Source: CAVOEB01 sp965249645 (lineage in GTDB: Bacteria; Pseudomonadota; Alphaproteobacteria; UBA828; JAPUJA01). Taken from it: DNA of 64,000 nucleotides. The translations under genes were made by a program, and so were the position numbers. The stretch covers positions 1,679,437 through 1,743,436 of the forward strand of contig CBDFML010000012.1 in assembly GCA_965249645.1 (NCBI GenBank), in the 5' to 3' direction. Numbering within the stretch: the stretch's first letter is position 1; each line of letters opens with the position of its first letter. The notes under the pieces were generated by a model, which was not told the DNA's origin, made no database searches, and saw only the letters and a list, made by a program, of their open reading frames with translations. Shown one piece after another: positions 21,770 to 29,424 of this stretch.

Positions 21770-24732
21770 TGGCCAAGGCCAAACATACCTACGCGGTCCG
21801 CCTCGAGGTCGAGGGCGGCAATCGGGTCAAGGCCGATTTGAGGTCTGTGGGCGCGAGCGGCGAGCGCTCGCTCAAGAAGATCGACCGCGCCTCCGACAAG
21901 GCCTCGCGCGGGCTCGGCACGCTCAGTGACCGGGCCTCCGCTCTCCGCCGCCACATGCGGCTGTTGGGCGGTGCGATCGCCGCCGCCGTCGGCCGCGGCT
22001 TGCAGCAAATGGTGAAGCTGTATGCGGATTTCGAGACCGGGCTGATCGGCGTCGGCAAGACGGCGGACCTGTCGGGGGCCGAACTCGAAGCCCTGGGCAA
22101 GGATATCGATGAGCTTTCCAAGCGTATGCCGGTGGCCACGGACGAGTTGCTCGCCATCGCCCAAAGCGCCGGCCAGCTCGGGGTCAAAGGCTCCGACAAC
22201 ATCCTGAAGTTCACCGAGACCGTCGCCAAGCTCGGGACGGCGACGGACCTCAGTGGCGACCAAGCGGCTATGGCGCTCGCCCGCATTCTCAATGTCACCG
22301 GCGAGGCGCTGGGCAAGGTTGACGTGCTCGGGTCGGTAATCGTCGCTCTCGGCAATAACTTTGCCGCCACGGAAAGCCAGATCGCCGAGATGGCCACGGA
22401 GGTCGCGCGCGGCGCCGCCGTATTCGGGGTGAGCTCGGCTCAAGCTTCGGCCTTGGCCGCGGCGCTGGCTGCCGTCGGTGTCAAGTCGGAGGTGGCGGGC
22501 ACGTCCATCGGCCGCATCCTGCGCACGATCGACGCCGCCATCCGTAGCGGCGGCGAACATCTGGCCATCCTCACGCAGATCACCGGCCGGGCCGCGGAAG
22601 AGATCGAGGAGCTGTTCCAGAGGGATGCGATGGCTGCGTTCGCGTTGTTCATCGACGGTCTGAAGCGGCTCGGCGACGCCGGCGGCTCGGTGGCCGATGC
22701 CATGGCGGCGCTGGGCTTGGCCGACCAGCGTCTGCTGAAGACCATCCCGGTGCTGGCGAATCGCGCCGATCTGCTTGCCCAGGCACTGGAAATCGCCAAC
22801 CGTGAAACCGGGAACGCCACCGCGTTGAACGAGGAAGCGGCAAGGGCGTTCGCAAGCCTGAACAATCAGACCGAGGTGATGTGGAACAACATCAAATCTC
22901 TCGCACGGGCCATCGGTGCGGACCTGGCGCCTGGCGTTGCCGTTGCAGTCCAGGGGCTGTCCGATCTCGCCAGCGGGGCCGGAGACGCCTACGAGAAGCT
23001 CAAGCTCATCGCCGAAGGCGACTTCAACTTCGAGGGGCTCAGCCTCAGCGCCACGCGACGCCAAGTGGAGGAACTCGATAAGGAACTGAAGGAACTCGAG
23101 GAGCGGATGCGAACGGCGCCCAGGGAGGCCGATGTGAACCTGTTCGAGGACGTGTTCACGAGCACCTACGAGGAGCTCGACGCGGAATACCGGAGGCGGT
23201 GGGCCGTCTATATTCAGTGGAAGACGAAATACGAGTGGGAACTGGAGCAAGAGCGCAAGCGTCGCGAGAAGCGGGCTGCCGCCAAGACCGAAGACCCCTC
23301 CGAGGGTGACCCGGCCGCGCCCCCGGAGGACATCGCGGCGGCCCAAGAGCGGGCGCGGCGTCTGTTGCAGATCCAAAAGAGCCTTAACCAGCAACTGTTC
23401 CAGTTCCGCTACCAGGGCGCCGATCGCATCCGCGAGGAGTACCGGAAACTCGACAACGAGCTGAAGGATCTAGGCAAGGCCGGCGCCGATCCAGAAATGA
23501 TCGAGCGCCTGCGCTTCGGCGCGGCGGCGGTGCGCGACGACAAGCTCACCCGGCTCGCCCGCCGCGAGGATGAGATCGCCGACCGGCGCGTTCAGGCCAA
23601 TGAGCGCGTCGTCGAAAGTCTGGGCTTCGAGCTGGAGGCGCTTAAGAAGACCGAGCGGCAACGCTTTGTCGATGTGGCGCTCAGAAGGTTATCGGCCGAG
23701 GCGACCCCGGAGCAGCGCAAGGAAGTCGAACGACTGGCCGGCGCGCTCCATGACGAGCAACGCGCGATCGAAGCCCGCAACGAGGCCGAACGCGAGGCCA
23801 ATCAACTGCGCGACGAGGGCAAGGCGCTGACCGACCAGTTGCGCACGGCCGAGGAGGCTTACGCCGACGAGATCGAACGGCTCAATGAACTGCTCGAGGC
23901 CGGCGCCATCGACCAGGAGACCTTCGGCCGGGCGTCGGAGGAGGCCTACGACCGCATGCTGCGCTCGAGCCGCGAATGGTCCGACGGGGTGCGGCGCGCC
24001 ATCCGCGATTATCTCGACGACGCTACCGATGCCGCCAAGATCTTCGAGCAGGCGACCACGCGGGCCCTGAAGGCGAGCGAGGACGCCTTCGTCGAATGGG
24101 CCATGACCGGCAAGTTCTCGGCCAAGGACCTGTTCAACACGATCGCCGAGGAGGCGCTCCGGGCCGCCTACCGCATGGCGGTGGTGGCCCCGCTCAACAA
24201 CATCCTCGGGAGCATATTCGGCGCCATCGGCGGCAGCATCTTCGGTGGGACCGGTGTCGCCACCACGTCCTCCGGCACGCCGATGATCGGCGACTTCCCT
24301 GTGTCCTCGGGCCCCACGGCGTTCGCCCATGGCGGCGGCGTGATCGGCCGCGACGCCTTCCCGGCCCGCATGGTCGACCCAAGGGCGTTCGACACCGCAA
24401 CCCGTTACCACCGCGGCGGCATCGTTGGCGGTGAAATGCCGATCGTGGCCCGTAGCGGCGAGGGCGTTTTCACGCCCGGGCAGATGCAGGCGTTGGCCCC
24501 GGTCCCGGACGCCATGCCCGTGGTCCATGTCGCGGTCAACGTGCGCAACACCGCGCCCGGCACCCGGGCTTCCGCCGATGTGCGGCGCGAGCCCGGCGGC
24601 GATCTCACCCTCGACATCATGATCGAGCAGATCGAAGGCGGTATGGCCCGCCATATCGGCCGCGGCGAGGGCCTCGCGCCGACGCTCGAGCGCCGCTACG
24701 GCCTCAATCCGGCCGCCGGCAGTCTGCGATGA
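21769..24732 (+). CDS. Tape measure protein
   Basis: 987 aa. An N-terminal segment with RLEVEGGNRVKADLRSVG and a TP901-type core (YADFETGLIGVGKTADLSGA; GQLGVKGSDNILKFTETVAK) is followed by long charged coiled coil (about 430-760). The C-terminal part has glycine-rich GSIFGAIGGSIFGG and HGGGVIGRDAFPARM, typical of the lambda tail tape measure C-terminus. It sets tail length and is ejected with DNA. It is the longest gene of the operon and overlaps the next gene. Confidence 0.92.
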   Translation: MAKAKHTYAVRLEVEGGNRVKADLRSVGASGERSLKKIDRASDKASRGLGTLSDRASALRRHMRLLGGAIAAAVGRGLQQMVKLYADFETGLIGVGKTADLSGAELEALGKDIDELSKRMPVATDELLAIAQSAGQLGVKGSDNILKFTETVAKLGTATDLSGDQAAMALARILNVTGEALGKVDVLGSVIVALGNNFAATESQIAEMATEVARGAAVFGVSSAQASALAAALAAVGVKSEVAGTSIGRILRTIDAAIRSGGEHLAILTQITGRAAEEIEELFQRDAMAAFALFIDGLKRLGDAGGSVADAMAALGLADQRLLKTIPVLANRADLLAQALEIANRETGNATALNEEAARAFASLNNQTEVMWNNIKSLARAIGADLAPGVAVAVQGLSDLASGAGDAYEKLKLIAEGDFNFEGLSLSATRRQVEELDKELKELEERMRTAPREADVNLFEDVFTSTYEELDAEYRRRWAVYIQWKTKYEWELEQERKRREKRAAAKTEDPSEGDPAAPPEDIAAAQERARRLLQIQKSLNQQLFQFRYQGADRIREEYRKLDNELKDLGKAGADPEMIERLRFGAAAVRDDKLTRLARREDEIADRRVQANERVVESLGFELEALKKTERQRFVDVALRRLSAEATPEQRKEVERLAGALHDEQRAIEARNEAEREANQLRDEGKALTDQLRTAEEAYADEIERLNELLEAGAIDQETFGRASEEAYDRMLRSSREWSDGVRRAIRDYLDDATDAAKIFEQATTRALKASEDAFVEWAMTGKFSAKDLFNTIAEEALRAAYRMAVVAPLNNILGSIFGAIGGSIFGGTGVATTSSGTPMIGDFPVSSGPTAFAHGGGVIGRDAFPARMVDPRAFDTATRYHRGGIVGGEMPIVARSGEGVFTPGQMQALAPVPDAMPVVHVAVNVRNTAPGTRASADVRREPGGDLTLDIMIEQIEGGMARHIGRGEGLAPTLERRYGLNPAAGSLR

Positions 24733-25208
24733 CCACCCGCTGGCCCGACCGCCTGCCGCTGCCGACCCTGGAGGGCTACGGCGTCCAGCCCGGCGAGGCG
24801 GTCCTGCGCACCGAGATGGAGGCCGGTCCTGCGCGCCAGCGCCGGCGCTTCACCGATGTGCCGAGCCGCATCGCCGTGCGCTGGGTGCTGCGGCCCGACC
24901 AGTTCGCCCTGTTCGAGGCCTGGTACCGCTGGGTCGCGGCCGAGGGCGGCGCCTGGTTCGAGATGGACCTGCTGGGCGGTCTCGGCCTGTTGCCGCAGGA
25001 AGCCCGCTTCACCCGCCAGTTCGATGCGCGGCCCTGGCGCGGCCGCCTCTGGGAGGTGACCAGCGAACTGGAAATCCGCGCCCGGCCGACGCTCAGCGAA
25101 GGCGCCATGACCCTGCTGCTCAGCGAGGACCTGCCGGCTCTCAACGCAAGCATCGATGCGCTCGGCGCTCTCGTCCACGAGACCCTGCCCGGACCCCATG
25201 CCTGGTAG
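24729..25208 (+). CDS. Minor tail protein
   Basis: 159 aa. It starts WPDRLPLPTLEGYGVQPGEA and includes ARQRRRFTDVPSRIAVRWVL and FALFEAWYRWVAAEGGAWF, a pattern shared by short proteins found directly after tape measure genes in alphaproteobacterial siphophages. A role in the distal tail or tail tip is likely by position. The start overlaps the tape measure stop. Confidence 0.6.
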   Translation: MTTRWPDRLPLPTLEGYGVQPGEAVLRTEMEAGPARQRRRFTDVPSRIAVRWVLRPDQFALFEAWYRWVAAEGGAWFEMDLLGGLGLLPQEARFTRQFDARPWRGRLWEVTSELEIRARPTLSEGAMTLLLSEDLPALNASIDALGALVHETLPGPHAW

Positions 25209-25296
25209 CCGTGCTTCCCGCGTCGGGCGCGGTGCAACGAACGTCCGTCCGAGCGCAACGAACGTCGGACAACCCGCAATCTACCGGAGTCGATCC

Positions 25297-25734
25297 ATGA
25301 ATATCGAAGCCGAGCTGCGCGCGGCGGTCTCGCGCGCCGATACCGACAGCCGTTTGCTGCACGAGATCGTCCACGGCGATGCCACTGCGGCCGTCGACAC
25401 CGAGGGCGGTCCGGTCAAGACCGTCGCCAAGGCAATCGGAGACGTCGAAGCCGGTGTTGCCGTGGCCGCGACAGTGGTCACGGAGGGTGTCGCGGCGAGC
25501 GAGGCCGCGCGCGATGCGTCGATCGAGGCCCGGGATGCGGCCCAGGCCGCCGTCGGCGGCGTGCTGGTCTCCGCCACCGACACCACGGCCGACAAGCTCT
25601 CGGTCAAGCTCCGGCCCGGTTACGGCATAGAGACCGCGATCGAGGAAGCCGGCGGCGACGAGCGCCTCCGCTTCGCCGTCACCCCGCAGCTTAACGCGGG
25701 TGCCCTCATCGCACTCGCCGAAGCGTTCATCTGA
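25297..25734 (+). CDS. Putative tail-associated protein, Ala-rich helical
   Basis: 145 aa from the ATG at 25297, chosen because upstream in-frame sequence (25209-25296) is not protein-like and holds a short repeated GCAACGAACGTC. The middle (AAATVVTEGVAASEAARDAS) predicts a long heptad-like helix, and the end (LRPGYGIETAIEEAGGDERL) resembles segments at the base of tail fibres. Family not recognised; structural role inferred from position. Confidence 0.5.
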   Translation: MNIEAELRAAVSRADTDSRLLHEIVHGDATAAVDTEGGPVKTVAKAIGDVEAGVAVAATVVTEGVAASEAARDASIEARDAAQAAVGGVLVSATDTTADKLSVKLRPGYGIETAIEEAGGDERLRFAVTPQLNAGALIALAEAFI

Positions 25735-25769
25735 CGCCGGTCTTCCCAATTCGAGAACAGGAGCCGCCC

Positions 25770-26417
25770 ATGGCCAATCAACCGATCTTCGTCGCTTCCT
25801 ACCGTCAGGATTATGCGACCCTCGTCGCCGCGCGCGCCAACGAAGCGCAGGACCTGTTCACCCCCGGCGCCTCGGGCACCCGCCTCCACGCGATCGCGCT
25901 CGCCAATGACGGCGAGGCGCCCGCGCTCGTCGAGTTCGGCGCCTATGATGTCGTCGGCGACGACGTCGAGGTCGACATCGCGCCCGGCAGCGCACCGGAG
26001 GAGGACCCCTTCACCGTGACTCGGGCCGCCGGCGTCTGGCCGGCGCTCGAGACCCGCCTGGTGCTGACGCTCTCCAAGGGCGCGGTGGCGAACCGGGGCG
26101 ATTACAGGCTCTCGAGCCGCTCCGATACCGTGCTCACCCTCGAGAACACGCCCGGCAACGCCATCGCCGCGGCCACCGGCATCGACGCCGCCATCTACCA
26201 CTGGCGGCCGATCTGGTCGGCGACGGTGCCGGCGCGCGCCGGCTTCGACGGCTATCCGGCTTACGCCGGCCTCGATCCGGGGCAGATGCCCTGGCTCGAG
26301 GCCGCCGGCGACCGCTGGCTGCTGCCGACGACGGCGCTGGCGGCACGTCTGCCGCAAAACGCCAACGCCACCGTCACCGGCAACGTTCATGTCACCCTGT
26401 TCGGCGGCGATTACTGA
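25770..26417 (+). CDS. Putative tail/baseplate structural protein
   Basis: 215 aa. Alternating strands throughout (GTRLHAIALANDGEAPALVE; LETRLVLTLSKGAVANRGDY) with no enzyme motif. It ends at the ATG of the RCC1-like gene, with which it overlaps by one base. I do not recognise a named family. It probably forms a complex with the propeller protein, given the tight coupling. Confidence 0.5.
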   Translation: MANQPIFVASYRQDYATLVAARANEAQDLFTPGASGTRLHAIALANDGEAPALVEFGAYDVVGDDVEVDIAPGSAPEEDPFTVTRAAGVWPALETRLVLTLSKGAVANRGDYRLSSRSDTVLTLENTPGNAIAAATGIDAAIYHWRPIWSATVPARAGFDGYPAYAGLDPGQMPWLEAAGDRWLLPTTALAARLPQNANATVTGNVHVTLFGGDY

Positions 26418-27937
26418 TGGCGAACTCCACTATTACCGCCGATCTGCCGCGCCGCATTGTGCCGCCGTCGGCCCATGTTCTGCCGGCGAGCCAGCGCTGC
26501 ATCGGGTTGCTCAACGGCGAGGCCTCGTATCCGGGCAAGGGCTGCGCCAGCGACATCACCTATTACTACATGGCTTATCTCATGGCCGACGGCACCGTCC
26601 GCATGAGCGGGACCAACAACAACAACGAGCTCGCCATGGCGGGCAATGCCTATAACCCCCAGCATCTCCATTACCTGGTCTGGGACAACCGCACCGACGC
26701 CGATCACCCGGTCACGGGCCGTCCGCGCTACGTTGTCGGCTCCTACAGCGCCGTCGCCATGCTGACCGATGACGGCGACGTCGTCGCCTGGGGCCATAAC
26801 GGCCACGGCCAGCAGGGGCGCGGGCACACCACCGGCAACGGCATCGCGCGCTCGATCGATGCGAGCGATATCGGCCGCGCCTCCGGTATTCCGGGACGGG
26901 ACGTGGTCAAGCTCGACCTGGTGCGGGGCTCTCCGGCCAACTCGTCGTCCCTCCATGCGCTCTGCCGGGACGGCAGCCTGTGGGCCTGGGGCTACGGCGG
27001 CTACGGCAATCTTGGCCAGGGCGACACGAGCCACAGTTACAAGCCGGTGCGCTGCAAGAAGACCGGCGATGTGCCGCTCACCGACGTCATCGACTTCTGG
27101 CCCGGCCACGGCAATCGCAACGCCTGCTTCGCGCTGACCCGAGACGGCACGTTGTGGGCCGCCGGCGACAACAGCTGGGGCAAGCTCGGCGTCGACGACG
27201 GCACCACCGACAAGCACCTGTTCACCGAGGTGGCGGGGCTGCCGGCCAGGGCCGTGATCCGGAAAGTCGCGCCCTGCGGCTCGTCCCGCGGCGCGGCCAC
27301 GGCCGTGCTCATGAAGGACGGCAGTATCTGGACCGCCGGCTACGGCGGCCAAGGGTTCCACGGCGACGGCGCCACCGATCATCGCCACCTCTTCGAGCAG
27401 CTGCCGCTGCCGGCCGGGGTCGGCGCCGCCACGGATCTCTGGGCCGGCGGCGAGTATCCGCAGCTCTGGTTCAACGGCGACGACGGCAACACCTACGCCT
27501 GCGGCTACAACGGCCAGGGCCAGCTCGGCATCGGCAACACCACCGGGGACATCACCGCGCCGACGCCGGTCGCGCTCCCGGACGGAGTCACCGCGCGCAT
27601 GGTCTCGACCGGCGGCGCCTATGACGGCACGTATCACCGTCATTCCACGGTCATGCTGGGCTCCGACGGCCGGGTCTACACCTGCGGCCATTACGGCCAG
27701 TACGGTGCCTGGGGCGCCGGCCAGAGCGCGACCCCGCTGCAATGGCCGCTGCCGGTCCCGCCGGAGCAGTGGGACGCGGTCGAGGTGGTGGCCCACGGCT
27801 ACACCTCCGAGGTGGGCTTCTTCGTCCGCTGCGCCGATGGCACCGTCTGGGCGGCGGGGCGCAACTCCAACAACAAGCTCGGGGTCGAAGGCGGCGCTCA
27901 TTACCCGACGGTGATGGCCCGGGTCGAGCTCTACTAG
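26417..27937 (+). CDS. RCC1-like beta-propeller tail protein
   Basis: 506 aa. Repeated units with the RCC1 pattern occur: DDGDVVAWGHNGHGQQGRG, RDGSLWAWGYGGYGNLGQG, RDGTLWAAGDNSWGKLGVD, KDGSIWTAGYGGQGFHGDG, GNTYACGYNGQGQLGIG, SDGRVYTCGHYGQYGAWG and ADGTVWAAGRNSNNKLGVE, about seven blades. RCC1/BLIP-II-type propellers usually bind protein ligands. Inside a phage tail operon this suggests a receptor-binding or tail-tip adhesin. No signal peptide. The fold call is strong; the binding role is inferred. Confidence 0.8.
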   Translation: MANSTITADLPRRIVPPSAHVLPASQRCIGLLNGEASYPGKGCASDITYYYMAYLMADGTVRMSGTNNNNELAMAGNAYNPQHLHYLVWDNRTDADHPVTGRPRYVVGSYSAVAMLTDDGDVVAWGHNGHGQQGRGHTTGNGIARSIDASDIGRASGIPGRDVVKLDLVRGSPANSSSLHALCRDGSLWAWGYGGYGNLGQGDTSHSYKPVRCKKTGDVPLTDVIDFWPGHGNRNACFALTRDGTLWAAGDNSWGKLGVDDGTTDKHLFTEVAGLPARAVIRKVAPCGSSRGAATAVLMKDGSIWTAGYGGQGFHGDGATDHRHLFEQLPLPAGVGAATDLWAGGEYPQLWFNGDDGNTYACGYNGQGQLGIGNTTGDITAPTPVALPDGVTARMVSTGGAYDGTYHRHSTVMLGSDGRVYTCGHYGQYGAWGAGQSATPLQWPLPVPPEQWDAVEVVAHGYTSEVGFFVRCADGTVWAAGRNSNNKLGVEGGAHYPTVMARVELY

Positions 27938-27947
27938 GGGGACGCAC

Positions 27948-28382
27948 ATGAATCTCATCAGCTATGTGGAATCCGAGACCGGCGCCCACTTCCTGCCGCC
28001 GACGCGCTGGATCGACGGCGAGTTCACCTGGCTCTGCGAGTGCGACGGCCGCCACTATGCCCGTATCGCCGAGCTCGATTACGGCGAGCAGAACGCCGGC
28101 ATCGATCTCACCATCCACGATCTCGCTGTCGAGACGGAACTCGCCGTCAGGCTCGACGCGCTCGCCGTCGACCGCGCCGATGCGCGCCGCCTGCGGGCCG
28201 AGCGCTACGCCCGCGAGATGCCGGTCGGCGATCAGCTCGATGCCGTCCTCAAGACCCTCGACAGTCTGCGCGAGGGCGGCGCCGCGCTGCCGGCCGAGAC
28301 GGAGGCGCTGATCGAACGCTGGCTCGCCATCAAGAGCGACCATCCCAAGCCGGAGCTGCTGCCGCCGGCGGTAACGGAGTAA
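27948..28382 (+). CDS. Hypothetical tail-operon protein
   Basis: 144 aa. The first half is beta-like (HFLPPTRWIDGEFTWLCECD), the second half helical and acidic (VGDQLDAVLKTLDSLREGG). It may be a tail-fibre chaperone, which often follow fibre genes and have helical C-termini, but there is no direct sequence proof. A GGGG-rich ribosome site precedes the ATG, 10 bases after the propeller gene. Confidence 0.5.
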   Translation: MNLISYVESETGAHFLPPTRWIDGEFTWLCECDGRHYARIAELDYGEQNAGIDLTIHDLAVETELAVRLDALAVDRADARRLRAERYAREMPVGDQLDAVLKTLDSLREGGAALPAETEALIERWLAIKSDHPKPELLPPAVTE

Positions 28383-28389
28383 GCCAAAG

Positions 28390-29016
28390 ATACCCGATCC
28401 GTCGCTCGATCAGGCGATCCGCGAGGCCTACGCCTCGGCGCCGTCCGACACCGTCATCCTCCACACCCTCGAGCTGCGCCACCCGGCCTTCGTCGACGAC
28501 GACGGCAGACCCACTGCCGTCCGGGTGGTGCGGAACTTCGCCGACGAGGAAAGCTGGTTGAGACTGGCCGGCGCGGAGGTGCGGACGGTGCTGGACGCCA
28601 TGCCGGCGGAGGGCCGCGATCTGGTCGGCCTGGTGGCCCGCCTGGAGGCGGACGCGCCGAAGGATGCCGGGCGAATGGTGCCCTTCATCGCACTCGCCTT
28701 CGATCTCGAGCTGCCGCCCGTCGACTCCGCGCCGGTGCCCGAGATCGCCGTCACGCTCGACAATGTGAGCCGCGAGATCGTCCGCCACCTCGACGCCGCC
28801 GCAACCAGCCTCGAGCGCATCGAGGTCACCTACCGGCCCTATCTCTCGACCGACCTCGAAGGCCCACAGATGGATCCGCCGATCACCTTGACCTTGACCG
28901 AGGTCGAGGTCGACGTGTTCCGCGCCACCGGCCGGGCGCGCATGCTCGATATCGGCAACCGGGCCTTCCCGGCCGAAACCTATACCGCCAGGCGCTTCCC
29001 GGGGCTCACGCGCTAG
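28390..29016 (+). CDS. DUF1833 minor tail protein with apparent ATA start
   Basis: 208 aa if translation begins at the ATA at 28390. The segment SLDQAIREAYASAPSDTVIL followed by HTLELRHPAF is the conserved DUF1833 N-terminus, and RDLVGLVARLEAD and TARRFPGL are typical later parts. No ATG, GTG or TTG lies between the in-frame stop at 28372 and GTG 28525, which would cut off the conserved N-terminus. A GGAG sits at 28376-28379. The product is a tail-tip component next to the NlpC/P60 gene, as in lambda L/K. Confidence 0.75.
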   Translation: MPDPSLDQAIREAYASAPSDTVILHTLELRHPAFVDDDGRPTAVRVVRNFADEESWLRLAGAEVRTVLDAMPAEGRDLVGLVARLEADAPKDAGRMVPFIALAFDLELPPVDSAPVPEIAVTLDNVSREIVRHLDAAATSLERIEVTYRPYLSTDLEGPQMDPPITLTLTEVEVDVFRATGRARMLDIGNRAFPAETYTARRFPGLTR

Positions 29017-29424
29017 ATGCACTGGGCCGAAGACCTGATCGGCCGCCCGTGGGTTGCGGGCGGGCGCGGACCGCATGCGTTCGACTGCTGGGGTCTGGTG
29101 CGCTGGTGCTGGCGTGAGCGCTTCCGGATAGAGGTGCCGGAGATCCCGGTCGACGCCGCGAACCTGCGCGCCGTGCTCTCAGGCTTCCGCGATCACCCCG
29201 AAAGGGAACGGTGGAAACTGGTCGAGCACGCCCGCGAGGGCGATGCCGTTCTGATGCGCCAGTCCCGCCATCCCGTCCATGTCGGGATCTGGCTGGCCGT
29301 CGACGGCGGCGGCGTGCTTCACGCCGCGCGCGATATCGGCGTCGTGTTCCAGGGCCCGGCCGATCTCACGGCCCACGGTTGGCGGATCGAGGGGTTCTAC
29401 CGCTTCACCGGAGACGTTCGATGA
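29017..29424 (+). CDS. NlpC/P60 peptidase (gpK-like tail-tip hydrolase)
   Basis: 135 aa. Catalytic Cys in FDCWGLVRW and catalytic His in PVHVGIW define the NlpC/P60 fold. The family cleaves peptidoglycan stem peptides; at the tail tip it would open the wall during DNA entry. Typical length for phage versions. It begins right after the DUF1833 stop and overlaps the J-like gene (ATGA). Confidence 0.85.
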   Translation: MHWAEDLIGRPWVAGGRGPHAFDCWGLVRWCWRERFRIEVPEIPVDAANLRAVLSGFRDHPERERWKLVEHAREGDAVLMRQSRHPVHVGIWLAVDGGGVLHAARDIGVVFQGPADLTAHGWRIEGFYRFTGDVR

